DNA from: CAVQJU01 sp963755195
Lineage (GTDB): Bacteria; Acidobacteriota; Vicinamibacteria; Vicinamibacterales; CAVVIG01
Reading direction: 5' to 3'
Assembly (NCBI GenBank): GCA_963755195.1
Contig: CAVWIZ010000002.1
Location: 744,001 to 808,000, forward strand
Length of the DNA stretch: 64,000 nt
Under the pieces are notes generated by a model that did not search any database, was not told the DNA's origin, and saw only the letters and a program-made list of their open reading frames with translations. The translations under genes and the position numbers were made by a program. The first letter of the stretch is position 1. Each line of letters opens with the position of its first letter. Below, piece by piece: positions 52,219-63,216 of this stretch.

Positions 52219-53748
52219 ATGATGCCAGTCGCGACGTCGTCGCCGATCGCGTGCCTGTCGGCGCCCCTCCCCGGCGTTGCCGCCGACATGCTGATCGTGC
52301 CGTGGTTCGAGGACGATGCGCCGTCGGCGGTGCCGGGACTTGACGCGGCGACCGGTGGAGATCTCACGCGGGCGCTCGAGTCGAAGGAGTTCAGGGCCCG
52401 TCCGTACGAACTATTCGTGGCGCCGATTGTCGATCGCGCGTGGAAGGTTCGGCGCGTCGCTTTCGTCGGCGCCGGCCGCGCGGCCGGCTTTGGCGGCGAC
52501 CTGGCGCGCAAGGTCGCCGCAAGCAGCGGTCTGGCCATGAAGCAGCGGCGTGTCGCGCGCGCCGCGTTTCTCGTTCGCGGCGGCGGCGCCCGCGGTGACA
52601 CGGTCACGGAGATCGCGCAGGCGGTGGCCGAAGGCCTGACGCTTTCTGAGTTCAACATCAGCCTTTACAAGACGAGTGACGTGCCGCCCGGAGATGCGCC
52701 CGCCTGGACGATGGTCGCCGCCCCGGCGGCCGGCGGCGCGCCGGCGATTGCCGAAGCGGTCCGGCGAGGGCGGCTGCTCGGCGAATGCAGCAACATGGCG
52801 CGCGAGCTGTCGAACGAGCCCGGAAACACGCTGACGCCGCGTGAATTCGCGCGGCGGTCTGCAGGCATTGCATCGGGAAATGGGCTGTCGTTCGAGGTGC
52901 TGGACGAGAAGGCCATCGAACGACTCGGCATGGGACTCCTGCTCGGCGTCGCGCGCGGCAGCAACGAGCCTCCGCGCCTGATGGTGTTGCGGCACGATCC
53001 GCCGGGCGCTCCGGCCGATCGCGTGCTCGGCCTCGTCGGCAAGGGCATCACGTTCGACACCGGCGGCATATCGATCAAGCCGGCCGACGGCATGGAGCGC
53101 ATGAAAGACGACATGGCCGGAGGCGCCGCCGTGGTGTGCGCCATGCGGGCCATCGCCGCGCTCAACGCGCCGGTACGCGTCGTCGGCGTGGTGCCGACCA
53201 CGGAGAACATGCCGGGCGGCAAAGCGATCAAACCGGGCGACATTCTGAAGAGTGCGGAAGGGAAGACCGTCGAGATCATCAACACCGACGCCGAAGGCCG
53301 GCTCATTCTCGGGGACGGTCTCTGGTACGCGCGACAACTCGGCGCGACGCACCTGGTGGACGTCGCCACGCTCACGGGCGCGATCGTCGTCGCGCTGGGC
53401 AAGATCACGAGCGGCCTGTTCGGCACACCGCCCGAGTGGGTGGACCTGGTGCGCCGCGTGGCCAATCGCGCGGGCGACCGCGTGTGGCCGATGCCGACGT
53501 TCGAGGAATACGAGGAACAGATCAAGAGCGAAATTGCCGACCTGGTGAACTCCGCCGGGCGTCCGGCCGGGTCCGTCACCGCGGCGCTGTTCCTGAAGGC
53601 GTTCACCGGCGGCCTGCCGTGGGCCCACCTCGACATCGCCGGAACCGCGTGGATCGAGGAAGCCAAACCCTACCTGCCGAAAGGGCCGAGCGGCGTCGCG
53701 GTCCGCACGCTCGCCGAGCTGGCGTTCACCAGCCGCGAATGGGTCTAG
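52219..53748 (+). CDS. pepA: Leucyl aminopeptidase (M17)
   Basis: 509 residues. Metal and catalytic residues of M17 peptidases are complete: LVGKGITFDTGGISIKPADG, MKDDMAGGAAVVCAMRAIAA and the family signature INTDAEGRLILGDGLWYAR. The N-terminal macro-like domain is present. The start is ATG 52219 (a second ATG follows at once). The frame is uninterrupted. A 63-residue membrane protein gene overlaps its stop. Confidence 0.95.
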   Translation: MMPVATSSPIACLSAPLPGVAADMLIVPWFEDDAPSAVPGLDAATGGDLTRALESKEFRARPYELFVAPIVDRAWKVRRVAFVGAGRAAGFGGDLARKVAASSGLAMKQRRVARAAFLVRGGGARGDTVTEIAQAVAEGLTLSEFNISLYKTSDVPPGDAPAWTMVAAPAAGGAPAIAEAVRRGRLLGECSNMARELSNEPGNTLTPREFARRSAGIASGNGLSFEVLDEKAIERLGMGLLLGVARGSNEPPRLMVLRHDPPGAPADRVLGLVGKGITFDTGGISIKPADGMERMKDDMAGGAAVVCAMRAIAALNAPVRVVGVVPTTENMPGGKAIKPGDILKSAEGKTVEIINTDAEGRLILGDGLWYARQLGATHLVDVATLTGAIVVALGKITSGLFGTPPEWVDLVRRVANRAGDRVWPMPTFEEYEEQIKSEIADLVNSAGRPAGSVTAALFLKAFTGGLPWAHLDIAGTAWIEEAKPYLPKGPSGVAVRTLAELAFTSREWV

Positions 53749-53930
53749 CCGCGTTCTTACAGCGGGAACCCGTCACGGTTCGGATCATCGAGCCCAGGGG
53801 CGACCCGACCGGCCTGGCCGACGTGTTGCTGCGTTCGCTGGGCCTGACCGGCGTGCTCGCGCTCATCGCCGTCGTGGCAGGGGTGGTGTTGGCGGCCGTG
53901 CTGTTTACGATCCGCTCGCGATCCAACTGA
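53739..53930 (+). CDS. Small single-pass membrane protein, unknown
   Basis: 63 residues, ATG 53739 overlapping the pepA stop in another frame. A soluble N-terminal half (REPVTVRIIEPRGDPTGLAD) is followed by one strong transmembrane helix (TGVLALIAVVAGVVLAAVLF) and a short basic tail (TIRSRSN). The overlap and clean hydrophobic profile support a real, pepA-coupled gene. No family recognised. Confidence 0.6.
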   Translation: MGLAAFLQREPVTVRIIEPRGDPTGLADVLLRSLGLTGVLALIAVVAGVVLAAVLFTIRSRSN

Positions 53931-53966
53931 GAACGAGAGTCTGACACTCCGCGGATGGAGACCGCG

Positions 53967-54392
53967 TCACGACCGCGCCAGAGCTGTCTGAATCGCGTTC
54001 TTGATCTGCTCGAGATGGTACGGCTTCCCGACGAATTCGAACGCTTTCGAATCCGCGCCCACCGCTTCGTCGAGCCGGGCCTTGTTGGTGGTGGTCAAGA
54101 CCAGGCCGCGACCCTTCATCGCGTGGCTGTCGATCAGCGTCTTGAAGAAGGCCCAGTTCTCAAGGTATGGCGGCGTAATGTCAAAGATCACCACGTTCGG
54201 CTGGTGCTGCGCCATGTAGCGGACGAAATCGATGTTGCCCTTTTTCAGGTCCGTGAAATGGCATCCGATCAGACACTGGAAGCCCGACGCACTGAGCATC
54301 CGTTCGACCATCTCAGCGGTGTCGTCGCTGGCGTTGAACAGCGCGACGGTCTGTTTGACTTGTTTGGTGGGAGGAGGCTGGGGATCAGTCAT
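53967..54392 (-). CDS. Receiver-like (CheY-fold) stand-alone protein
   Basis: 141 residues. Pattern of a degenerate response-regulator receiver: QTVALFNASDDTAEMVERML, the central strand with Asp (NVVIFDITPPYLENWAFF), GRGLVLTTTNKARLDEAVGA and the conserved Lys in FEFVGKPYHLEQIKNAIQTA. The N-terminal acidic pair usual before the first helix is reduced to SDD. A close paralogue lies at 56782-57233, on the other side of the GGDEF-EAL gene. No output domain, so it probably acts by protein contact. Confidence 0.8.
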   Translation of the reverse strand: MTDPQPPPTKQVKQTVALFNASDDTAEMVERMLSASGFQCLIGCHFTDLKKGNIDFVRYMAQHQPNVVIFDITPPYLENWAFFKTLIDSHAMKGRGLVLTTTNKARLDEAVGADSKAFEFVGKPYHLEQIKNAIQTALARS

Positions 54393-54530
54393 ATGATGCG
54401 CACCCTAAAGGCCTATGCCTCGGAGCGTCGTTTACACGCAGTTTGCACAGACACTTAGCGTTCGCCTGGGAGCTCGACGCCGACTGTATTGAGTTGCACG
54501 CCGAACATATCCTCCTTATGGACAGCAGGA

Positions 54531-54572
54531 TGTTCAGTATTGAACAGGTACCCCCGCCGTTCGGTATTGAAC
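54531..54572 (+). promoter_or_regulatory. Two spaced palindromes before the GGDEF-EAL gene
   Basis: TGTTCAGTATTGAACA (54531-54546, perfect 6-bp arms) and GTTCGGTATTGAAC (54559-54572) share the core GTATTGA, centres 27 bp apart. A third GTATTGA is at 54486-54492. They lie between the divergent receiver-like and GGDEF-EAL genes and look like binding sites for one dimeric regulator. The regulator is unknown. Confidence 0.45.
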
Positions 54573-54606
54573 ACGCGCCACGCGGGCGGGCATGGTCGAA
54601 TAAGGC

Positions 54607-56770
54607 TTGTTGATCACGTCCACCATTGGCCACGGAGTGCATCGCGTCCTCCACATCGGCGGGAGCCCGACACACGCTCGGGCAATTCGAGATGCGCTCA
54701 CCGATTCGAGAAGCGGTCTCTACGAAATCGAATGGGTGGAGAAGCTCTCCGACGGTCTTGACCGGCTGACCGCGAACCACACGAGCGCGGTGCTTCTGGA
54801 TCTGCAACTGCCCGATTCCCCGGGCCTCGACGGGCTGGAGAACGCTGCTTCGGGCGTCCACCGCCATACCGGTCCTCGTCGTCGGCGCGGACGACAACGA
54901 AGAGATGGCGCGGTCCGTCATCCAGGCTGGAGCGCACGACTACCTTCTCAGCGGCCGGCTCGACAGCTACTGGCTGCCGCGCGCGCTGAGTCAGCGCGAT
55001 TGAACGGCAACTGTCGGAAAAGGCCTTCCTGGCGGAAGCAGAGCGACTGGCGCTCAGGCTCAATTCCAGGGGCGAGGCCCTGCTCAGCACCGACACGTCG
55101 GGCCGTGTCATCCGTCTCAACGGCGTCGCGGAAGCATTGACGGGTTGGCGCTAGCGCCGATGCGGCCGGCCGGCCGATCGACGAGGTGCTCTGCGTGATC
55201 GACGGCACGACACGCGAGCGGTACGCGGCTCCCTGGCAGCCGACGAGTCCGGGAAGCCGGAGCCCGAGGCTCGTCGCGAACTGCATGCTGATCCGGCGGG
55301 ACGGGTCGGAGGCCGCGGTCGAGCACTCGACCGATACCACCCACGACCGCCTCGGGCATGGTGACCGGCACGGCGATCGTGTTCCGCGACGTCAGCGCGG
55401 CGCACGCGATGTCCATGCGAACTGTCCCATCTCGCGAGCCACGATCCGCTGACCGACCTGCCGAATCGCCTGTTGCTGGCCGACCGGCTGGGCCGCGCGC
55501 TTGCGCTGGCCCACCGCCACCGGCGGCGGCTGGCGGTCCTCTTTCTGGACGTCGATCACTTCAAGCACATCAACGACTCGCTCGGACACCTGCTTGGCGA
55601 CGAGCTGCTTCGAGCCGTCGGACGAGAAGTGACGATGTGCGTCCGGAGCTCCGACACCGTCAGCCGGCACGGCGGGGACGAATTCGTGGTGGTGCTGTCG
55701 GAGCTCGAGCACGCGGAAGATGCGGCCATCGGCGCGCAGAAGATCATCGCCGCGCTCGCCCGGCCTCACAAGCTCGCCGGTCACGAGCTCCACATCACCG
55801 TGAGCATCGGCATCAGCGTGTACCCCGATGATGGCGAGGATGCGGAGACGCTGCTCAAGCGCGCCGACATGGCGTTGTACCACGCGAAGGATCAAGGGCG
55901 GGACTGCTACCAGTTCTTCAAGCCCGACCTGAACGTGCGCGCCGTCGAACGGCAGTCGATCGAAGCAGGTCTGCACAGCGCGCTCGACAAGCGGGAGTTC
56001 GAGCTGTTCTACCAGCCGAAGGTGAACCTGAAGACCGGCGCCGTGGTCGGTGCCGAGGCGCTGATCCGCTGGCGGCATCCGGAGCGGGGATTGGTCGAGC
56101 CCGCGCGAGTTCGTGCCGATCGCGGAAGACTGCGGTCTGATCAAGCCCATCGGCCGCTGGGTCGTCCGGGAAGCGTGCCGGCAGGCGCAGGCGTGGCAGG
56201 AGGCCGGCCTGCAGCCGATTCCGGTGTCCGTCAACATTTCCGCCGTCGAGCTTCGGCAGCAAAGACTTCCTGAAGAGCATCGTCGACATCTTGAAGGAGA
56301 CGTGCCTCGATCCGCGCTATCTCGAGCTCGAGCTCACCGAAAGCGTGCTGATGGCGCACGTCGAGGCCACGAACTGCGATGCTCCAGGCGCTCAAGACCG
56401 TGGGCGTGCAGATCGCGATCGACGATTTCGGCACCGGATGCTCGAGCCTGAGTTATCTGAGAGATTTTCCCATCGACGCGTTGAAAGTCGACAAGTCGTT
56501 CGTCCAGGAGATCACGTCCGGCTCGACGCCGGCGCCCATCGTCAGCGCCGTGATCAGCATGGGCAAGAGCCTCAAGCATCGGGTGATTGCAGAGGGCGTG
56601 GAAACGCGGGAGCAGCTCGCTTTCCTTCAGGCCGAGGACTGCGACGAAGGGCAGGGATACTTGTTCAGCCGGCCCGTGGTCGCGCGAGCAGTTCGCCGAC
56701 ATGCTGGCAAGCAGGCAGGACCCGTCGCCAGGTGCGCACTGCCGAACGGCGCTCTGGATGGCGACGTTGA
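54607..56770 (+). CDS. REC-PAS-GGDEF-EAL cyclic-di-GMP protein (frameshifted)
   Basis: About 720 residues. Receiver-like start (LHIGGSPTHARAIRDALTDS, AVLLDLQLPDSPGLDGLE, AGAHDYLLSGRLDSYWL), PAS segment (GEALLSTDTSGRVIRLNGVA), diguanylate cyclase (ASHDPLTDLPNRLLLADRLG, LDVDHFKHINDSLGHLLGDE, VSRHGGDEFVVVLSELEHAE) with an intact RxxD inhibitory site (RSSD). The EAL phosphodiesterase shows VGAEALIRWRHPERG, LELELTESVLM, IAIDDFGTGCSSLSYLRDFP, KVDKSFV and VIAEGVETREQLAFL. Both catalytic motifs are intact, so it could make and degrade c-di-GMP. At least eight indels break it. TTG start (54607/54610) uncertain. Confidence 0.85.
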
Positions 56771-56781
56771 GGAGCAGACCG

Positions 56782-57233
56782 ATGGCCAGCGCAACGACAA
56801 ACCGCGGAAGGGATCGTGGCGTTGTTCAACGCCAGCGACGACACGATCGACATGGTGCAGAAGCTTCTGACCGATTCAGGCGGCGATCAGACGCTGATCT
56901 GGTGTCACTTCGCGGACTTGAAAAAGGGCGTCGTCAATTTCGACAACTACATGGACAAGCACAACCCCGAGGTCGTGATCTTCGACCTCTCACCGCCGTA
57001 CGACGAGAACTGGCGATTTCTTCAAGACGATGCGCGACGCCAAGGCGATGGGCGGGCGCGGCGTCGTCCTGACGACCACCAACAAGGACCGGCTCGATGA
57101 AGTTCTCGGCGAGGACTCGCATGCCCTGGAAGTGGTGGGGAAGACCGAAGACCTTCAACAGATTGAACAGGCGATCGCGTTGGAGACGGGGAAGGCCGTC
57201 GCGCTGAGGACTGCGGCGACCTCGAACCGCTGA
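56782..57233 (+). CDS. Receiver-like stand-alone protein, paralogue of 53967-54392 (frameshifted)
   Basis: About 150 residues from ATG 56782 with GGAG upstream. It aligns end to end with the minus-strand protein at 53967: GIVALFNASDDTIDMVQKLL, WCHFADLKKGVVNFDNYMDK, EVVIFDLSPPYDENWRFF, GRGVVLTTTNKDRLDEVLGE and LEVVGKTEDLQQIEQAIAL. The Pro after the conserved Lys is replaced (GKTEDL). Extra bases near 56812 and 57018. It follows the GGDEF-EAL gene by 11 nt and should be co-expressed with it; it ends 2 nt from the convergent amidase stop. Confidence 0.8.
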
Positions 57234-57235
57234 CG

Positions 57236-59039
57236 CTATTGATGCGCCACGGTGGCGACGCTTTTCAGCGACGTCTGGTACTTGCGGACGGCGTTCAACA
57301 GCCCTTCGGCAATCCGTTGGCGATATGCAGATGCGCGCAGGAGCCTGGCATCCTGCGCGTTGGTGACGAACGACACCTCAGCCAGCACGCTCGGCATGGC
57401 CGCGCCAATGAGCACCACAAACGGCGCCTGCTTCACGCCGAGGTCCTTGATGCCTTTGTTGGCGCCGCGAAGACGCTCGACCATTGAACGCTGCACGAGC
57501 GTCGCGAGGTCGCGCGACTCGTCCAGCTTGTTGTTGAGCGCAATCGCCTTGACGAGGTCCGGCAAGGCGGCCATGGCCTGGCCCGAGGCGGCGTTCTCGC
57601 GGGCGGCGACAGAGGCGGCGCTCAAGTTGTTCGCGAAGTTCAGGAAATAGGTTTCGATCCCCCTCGCCTGAACGTTTTCGCTCGCGTTCGCGTGAATGGA
57701 GAGAAACAGATCGGCGCCTTCCCGGTTGGCAATCGCCGTCCGTTCCGGCAGCGGCACGAATTCGTCGGTCCGGCGCGTGAGCACGACCTCCATACCGACG
57801 AGCTTTTCCACCAGGAGTTTTTCAAGCCGGAGTGCGACGTCCAGCACGAGCTCGGCTTCGGTGACATCCTTGCCCGTGGCGCCCGGATCGTGACCGCCGT
57901 GGCCCGGGTCGATCACGATGCGCGAGACGCCGAGCCCCAGCTGGCGCGAGATGGAAAACCCGCCGTTCGAATTCTTCGCTGGCGGCGCCCCGAGAGAGCC
58001 GTGCCCGTTGAGTGCTTCCGGCAAGCCCTGCCCGCCGGTCAACTCTGGCGCGGACGCCGGCCTGGAACCGACTGCGTCGGCGATCGCCGCGACATTTCGT
58101 GGATCGACCGACGGCAGCCGCCTGGCCCACGTTGTCGTCAAGCGCTTCGAGGCCAAAAGCGCGTCTGGAGCCTTTCCGCGGACGCAGTCGATGACCAGTC
58201 GGTAGGGATCGTAGAGCGCGTAGACGCTGTAGGTCGAGACGCCTCCTGCGTCGAGAACAACGCGCGTCGTGCGATTCTCATGTCGGCCGAGGCGCACCTG
58301 GCGGACCACGTCCGAATCCGTGTTGAAGCGAAGCGTCTGATCGAGAAGGGAAGCCGCGGCGCGCGCCGGAGTCAGGTCCACGAACACCCGGTCGGGACCC
58401 GCGATGCGCTCTTCGTGAAATGTCACTTCCGCGTCGAGCTCGATCGTGATGCGCACGGCGTCGGGGAGCACCGAACGTCTGACGGATCGTATCGTCGCGA
58501 CAGGCCCGGCAACAGGCGTCGCGACGGGGACGACGACTGGGGAGGCCGTGGGTACGGACGCGGTGGCGTGCGGTCGAGCCTGGAGCGCCGGCTCCAGGGC
58601 GTCGATGACCGCGGGCACGCGCTTCACCAGCTTGCTGGTGGGGTAAGTGGCGACGAGCCGCTGCAGGAGCCGCACACCCGACGTTTCTGTCGTGGACGTC
58701 GCCAAACCGGCCGAACGCGTCGAGCGACAGGCGCCCGGCCTGCCAGAGCGCGTTGTCGCTGTAGCCGCTGGCCGGATACTGTCGCACCAGAGCCTGGTAG
58801 GCGGCGACGACGCCATGGATGTCGTTCAGCGCCTCGGGAGACGCGTCGGCGCCGGTGATCGCGGCGCGGACGGTCCGCTCGCGAGAGAGCGCCTCAACAT
58901 AGAGGTCGTGGTCGGTCTCCTGGCCGAACACCGGGCGCACGAGCGTTCCGGCGCTCATCATCAGGATCGTCACGATCCCGGCACGCCACACGGGCGTTCG
59001 CCGTCTAGCCCCGGACCCGTGTTCATCTGAGCTGCGCAT
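57236..59039 (-). CDS. N-acetylmuramoyl-L-alanine amidase with AMIN domain (one apparent frameshift)
   Basis: About 600 residues. N-terminal signal (VTILMMSAGTLVRPVFGQ) and a TPR-like stretch (DIHGVVAAYQALVRQYPASG...RLLQRLVATYPTSKLVKRVP). A Pro/Val/Thr linker and an AMIN-type beta domain (VRRSVLPDAVRITIELDAEV...VRQVRLGRHENRTTRVVLDA) follow. The zinc amidase-3 domain has SRIVIDPGHGGHDPGATGKD, EVVLTRRTDEFVPLPERTAI, LFLSIHANASENVQARGIET and VLAEVSFVTNAQDARLL. One extra G near 58675. ATG 59039 overlaps the ftsK stop, so amidase and DNA translocase are co-expressed for division. Confidence 0.9.
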
Positions 59040-61402
59040 CCACTTCGTCGAAATACTGTTTGTCGACGAGCACTTCGCGCGCCTTTCCACCGGCCGCCGC
59101 CGACACGAGGCCTTCCATCTCCATCATGTCCACGAGCCTCGCTGCGCGGCTGAACCCGATGCGCAGCCGGCGCTGCAGATACGAAATCGACGCCTGGCCG
59201 CTCTGCACGACGATGCGCGCCGCCTCGTCGTAGAGGTCGTCCTTGTCGAACTCGAGCGCCGTCGTTCACGGTTTTTTCGTCCGCCGTGATCGACTCGTTG
59301 TACGTCGGCTTGCCCTGTTTCCGGAGGAAGCTGGCCAGCCGCGCGCTCTCCTGTTCGGAGATATACGGTCCGTGCAGACGCACGAAGCGAGACGAAGCCG
59401 GCGGCAGAAAGAGCATGTCGCCGCGGCCGAGCAGCTGCTCGGCGCCGTTGCTGTCGAGAATGGTGCGCGAGTCGATCTTGGACTGCACGCGGAACGAAAT
59501 CCGCGACGGCATGTTCGCCTTGATGAGGCCGGTGATGACGTCCACCGACGGCCGCTGCGTGGCGAGGATGAGGTGGATGCCGACCGCGCGCGCCATCTGG
59601 GCGAGCCGCGCGATCGATTCTTCGACCTCGTTGCTCGCCACCATCATCAGGTCCGCGAGCTCGTCGATGACCACGACGATGAAGGGGAGGGGCTTCGGAT
59701 CCTGACCGTCCTTCGGCGTGCGTTTCTCGGTCAGCGCCTGCTGCACGTTGCGGTTGAACTGGTCGATGTTGCGCACGCCCTCGGCCGCGAGCGTCTTGTA
59801 GCGCTCTTCCATTTCGCGCACCGCCCACCGCAGCGCGTTGGCGGCCTGTTTCGGGTCCACGACGACCGGCGTGAGCAGGTGCGGGATGTCTTCGTACATC
59901 CCGAGCTCGAGGCGCTTGGGATCGATCATGATCATCCGCACATCGTCTGGCGTCGCGCGATAGAGGATGCTCGTCAGCATGCCGTTGATGCCGACCGACT
60001 TGCCGGCGCCGGTCGACCCGGCAATGAGCAGGTGCGGCATGGTGGCGAGATCCGCCACGAACGGCTCGCCATGAATCGTCTTGCCCAGCGCAATCGTGAG
60101 CTTCGACGTGGAACGGCGGTAGGTCTCCGACTCGAGCAGCTCGCGCAGCGAAATCTGCTCGCGCGAGACGTTCGGAATCTGAATACCGACCGTGGACTTG
60201 CCGGGGATGCGGTCGATCAAGACGGACTCGGCCTGCATCGCCAGGCACAGGTCGTCAGCGAGGCCCGTGATCTTCGAGTACTTCACGCCCGCGTCGGGCT
60301 TGAACTCGAAGGTCGTCACGACCGGGCCCGGGTGGATCTGGACGACAGTGCCCTCGACCGAGAATTCACGGCACTTCTCCTCGAGGAGCCGTGCGCCGTC
60401 CATGAGCTCGCGCTCGTCGATCTTGCGCTCGGTTTTCGCGGCGTCGAGGAGCGCCGGGGGCGGCAGCGCGTACTCGCCCCGGCGCCGCTCGGCCGGCGGC
60501 TTCAGCGAGGGTTCAGGATCGGAGAGCGGAAGGGCAGGCGCCGGCAGACTGACCCTGGGGGGCTTGGGCGGCGCAAACGATTTCGGGCTGCCGAAGCCGC
60601 CCGCCGCCACGGCGGCCTCGTCGTCTTCCTCTCGCCCATCGCGCTTGCGGAGGGCTTTCGCCGGTGCATCGACGGCGGCGGCCGCCGCGGCCTTGCCGTC
60701 GGCTGTAGAAGCCGTCGCCAGGGCGGACACTCCGCCCGGAACAGGGGCCGGGGCGCCCTTCTTCGTGTGCTTGGCGATCACCTCGCGCCGCTGCTTGTCG
60801 CGCCGTCGCGCTTCACGCCATTCGACGAAGGACGCCGCGGTACGCCGCGACGCCTCCGTCGCGGCCCCGACGATCGCCGCGAACAGGCGGCCGAACGAAA
60901 ACTGGGTGGACATGATCACCGCCAGCGCGATCAGCGTCACGATGACGATGAGGGAGCCCGTGCGGTTGAGATATTCGGCGAACTCCTTGGCCAGCCACTC
61001 GCCGATGTAGCCGCCAGCCCGGAACGATTTGCCCGCCACGTCGAGCGTGTTGAAGACGAGGCTCAGAAACGCGCTCGTGCACGCGAAGAGCAAACCCGCG
61101 CCCGTGGTTTTTGTGCCCACGGCGTCGATGGAGCGGCACCAGAAGTAGTTCCAGCCGATGACCACGAGAAAGGCGGGGATGAGATATGCGGCATAGCCGA
61201 AGAACTGAAACGACAGTTCGGCGAGAAACGCTCCAACCCGGCCGGCGAAGTTGATCGGCGCCGCGTACGATCCGGTGCTGAAGAACCAGACCGGGTCGGA
61301 CGGTTCGTAGCTGGCGAGCGACACAATCCAGATCAGCGCGGCGGCAAACAACGCCACGCCGACGAACTCGCTGAAGCGGCGCGAAGCGGTCGATCCACTC
61401 AC
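59023..61402 (-). CDS. ftsK: DNA translocase FtsK (one apparent frameshift)
   Basis: About 792 residues. Four N-terminal membrane helices (EFVGVALFAAALIWIVSLAS, FGYAAYLIPAFLVVIGWNYF...). An Ala/Pro linker follows, then the motor: ISLRELLESETYRRSTSKLT, Walker A IAGSTGAGKSVGINGMLTSI, IMIDPKRLELGMYEDIPHLL, Walker B IVVVIDELADLMMVASNEVE, RPSVDVITGLIKANMPSRIS. The C-terminal gamma winged helix is intact (QASISYLQRRLRIGFSRAAR), so KOPS recognition is expected. One extra G near 59267. It lies downstream of RNase J. Confidence 0.95.
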
Positions 61403-61405
61403 GGG

Positions 61406-63058
61406 TCAGATCTCCATGATGACGGGCAGCACAAAGGGCCGGCGGCCCGAGCGCTTGCGAAGGAAGCGGCGCAGCTCGACCCGCAGTTTTTCCTTGATCA
61501 GGCCCTGATCGGTGCGTTCCTCGACGCTTGTCTGTTCCATGACGTCGCTGAGCAGGCGCGCGCCGTCGCTCAGGAGCTCCTGGCTGTTTTCCATCACGAA
61601 TCCTCGCGTGATGATTTCAGGGACGCCTTCGAGCGCTCCGGTCTGTTTGTTGATGGCCACGACGGGCACCACGAGGCCGTCTTCCGCCAGGTGGCGTCGA
61701 TCGCGCAACACTTCGTCGCCCACTTCGCCCGTGAGGGTGTCGTCGATCAGTACGCGCCCAACCGCTGTCTTGCCGGCCAGGCGTCCGCCAGCGGCGTCGA
61801 AGTGGAGCACGTCGCCGTTTTCCGCGAGGAGGATCTCGGGTTGGGGCTCGCGCCCGGCAAACACCTTGCCGGCGATCCGCGCGTGCTGGGAAAGCTGCCG
61901 GTATTCGCCGTGCACGGGCACGAAGTAACGGGGCTTCACGAGCGAGAGCACCAGCTTCTGTTCTTCCTGGCTGCCGTGGCCCGACACGTGGACGTGCTTG
62001 ATACCTTCGTAGATCACGTCGGCGCCCCGGCGCGCGAGGTGGTTGAGGATGCGCCCGATCGCTTTCTCGTTCCCCGGAATCGAGCGGGCCGACAGCACGA
62101 CCGTGTCGCCCGAGGCCAGCTTCACGTGGCGGTGGTCGTCGATCGCGATGCGTGAGAGCGCCGACCTGGGCTCACCCTGGGAACCGGTGCTGAGGCACAA
62201 GACGTCCTGGGCCGGATAGGTGCCGATGTCGGAATCGCGAATCTGCACACCCGGCGGAATCTTGAGATAGCCCAGCCGCTGCGCGATCTCGGAGTTCTGC
62301 ATCATGCCGCGGCCGACGAACGCGACCTTCCGGTCGAACTGGGCGGCCAGGTCCACGAGGATCTGCATCCGGTAGATGCTCGACGCGAACGCGGCCACGA
62401 TGATCCGGCCGGTGGCGCTCGTGAAGATTTCTTCGAACGCGTCCACCACCTCGAGCTCCGACCCCGTGAAGCCGCGGCGATCGATGTTCGTGCTGTCGGC
62501 GAACAGCGCCAGCACACCGGCGGAGCCGAGCTCCGCGAACCGGTGCACGTCGAAATGCTGGCCGTCGATCGGCGTCTGGTCGATTTTGAAGTCGCCCGTG
62601 TGGACCACGACGCCGACCGGTGTGTGGATGGCCAGCGCGACGCAGTCGGGCATGCTGTGGGTGACGCGGAGGAATTCGATTTCGAACGGGCCGACGGTGA
62701 CGCGGTCGCGCGGCCGGACCGCCACCAGCCGATGCGCGCCGTCGAGGCCGTGCTCCTGCAGTTTGGGTTCGATGAACGCGAGTGTCAGCGGCGTGGCGTA
62801 GACCGGACCCGTCACGTAGGGCAGCACGTGCGGCACGGCGCCGATGTGATCCTCGTGGCCGTGCGTCAGCACGAGCGCCGCGGCCGGCCCCTTCTGCTGC
62901 AGGTACGTCATATCCGGGATGATGCGATCGACCCCCAACAACTCAGGGTCGGGAAACATCACGCCCGCATCGACGACGATCATCGTCTCGTCCCAGCTGA
63001 GCGCCAGCATGTTCATGCCGAACTCGCCGAGTCCGCCGAGTGCCACTACTTCGAGCAT
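61406..63058 (-). CDS. rnj: Ribonuclease J
   Basis: 550 residues; metallo-beta-lactamase/beta-CASP RNase with endo- and 5'-exonuclease activity. It shows VVALGGLGEFGMNMLALSWD, MIVVDAGVMFPDPELLGVDR, the metal motif LVLTHGHEDHIGAVPHVLPY, VVVHTGDFKIDQTPIDGQHF, ALFADSTNIDRRGFTGSELE and VHVSGHGSQEEQKLVLSLVK. The ATG at 63058 gives the family start; the frame is open 29 codons further without similarity. ftsK begins 4 nt after its stop, a common rnj-ftsK pairing. Confidence 0.95.
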   Translation of the reverse strand: MLEVVALGGLGEFGMNMLALSWDETMIVVDAGVMFPDPELLGVDRIIPDMTYLQQKGPAAALVLTHGHEDHIGAVPHVLPYVTGPVYATPLTLAFIEPKLQEHGLDGAHRLVAVRPRDRVTVGPFEIEFLRVTHSMPDCVALAIHTPVGVVVHTGDFKIDQTPIDGQHFDVHRFAELGSAGVLALFADSTNIDRRGFTGSELEVVDAFEEIFTSATGRIIVAAFASSIYRMQILVDLAAQFDRKVAFVGRGMMQNSEIAQRLGYLKIPPGVQIRDSDIGTYPAQDVLCLSTGSQGEPRSALSRIAIDDHRHVKLASGDTVVLSARSIPGNEKAIGRILNHLARRGADVIYEGIKHVHVSGHGSQEEQKLVLSLVKPRYFVPVHGEYRQLSQHARIAGKVFAGREPQPEILLAENGDVLHFDAAGGRLAGKTAVGRVLIDDTLTGEVGDEVLRDRRHLAEDGLVVPVVAINKQTGALEGVPEIITRGFVMENSQELLSDGARLLSDVMEQTSVEERTDQGLIKEKLRVELRRFLRKRSGRRPFVLPVIMEI

Positions 63059-63216
63059 TCGTGCAATCCGGAAAAGCCAAACCTCCACAGGCGCTCGTTC
63101 CGGGTGGAACGGACTTCCGGCGGGGGAGCCGCTGTCGCGGCTCAATCAGGCTGCTGGGCGCGCCTGAAAACTAGGGGGCGGGATGTGCTGTCCGCTGAAC
63201 AACTTAACAGGCGAAA

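Noticed and set aside
59243..62155. A 970-residue open frame on the plus strand
   Set aside because: It is antisense to ftsK and RNase J, with no recognisable motif and the same biased composition.
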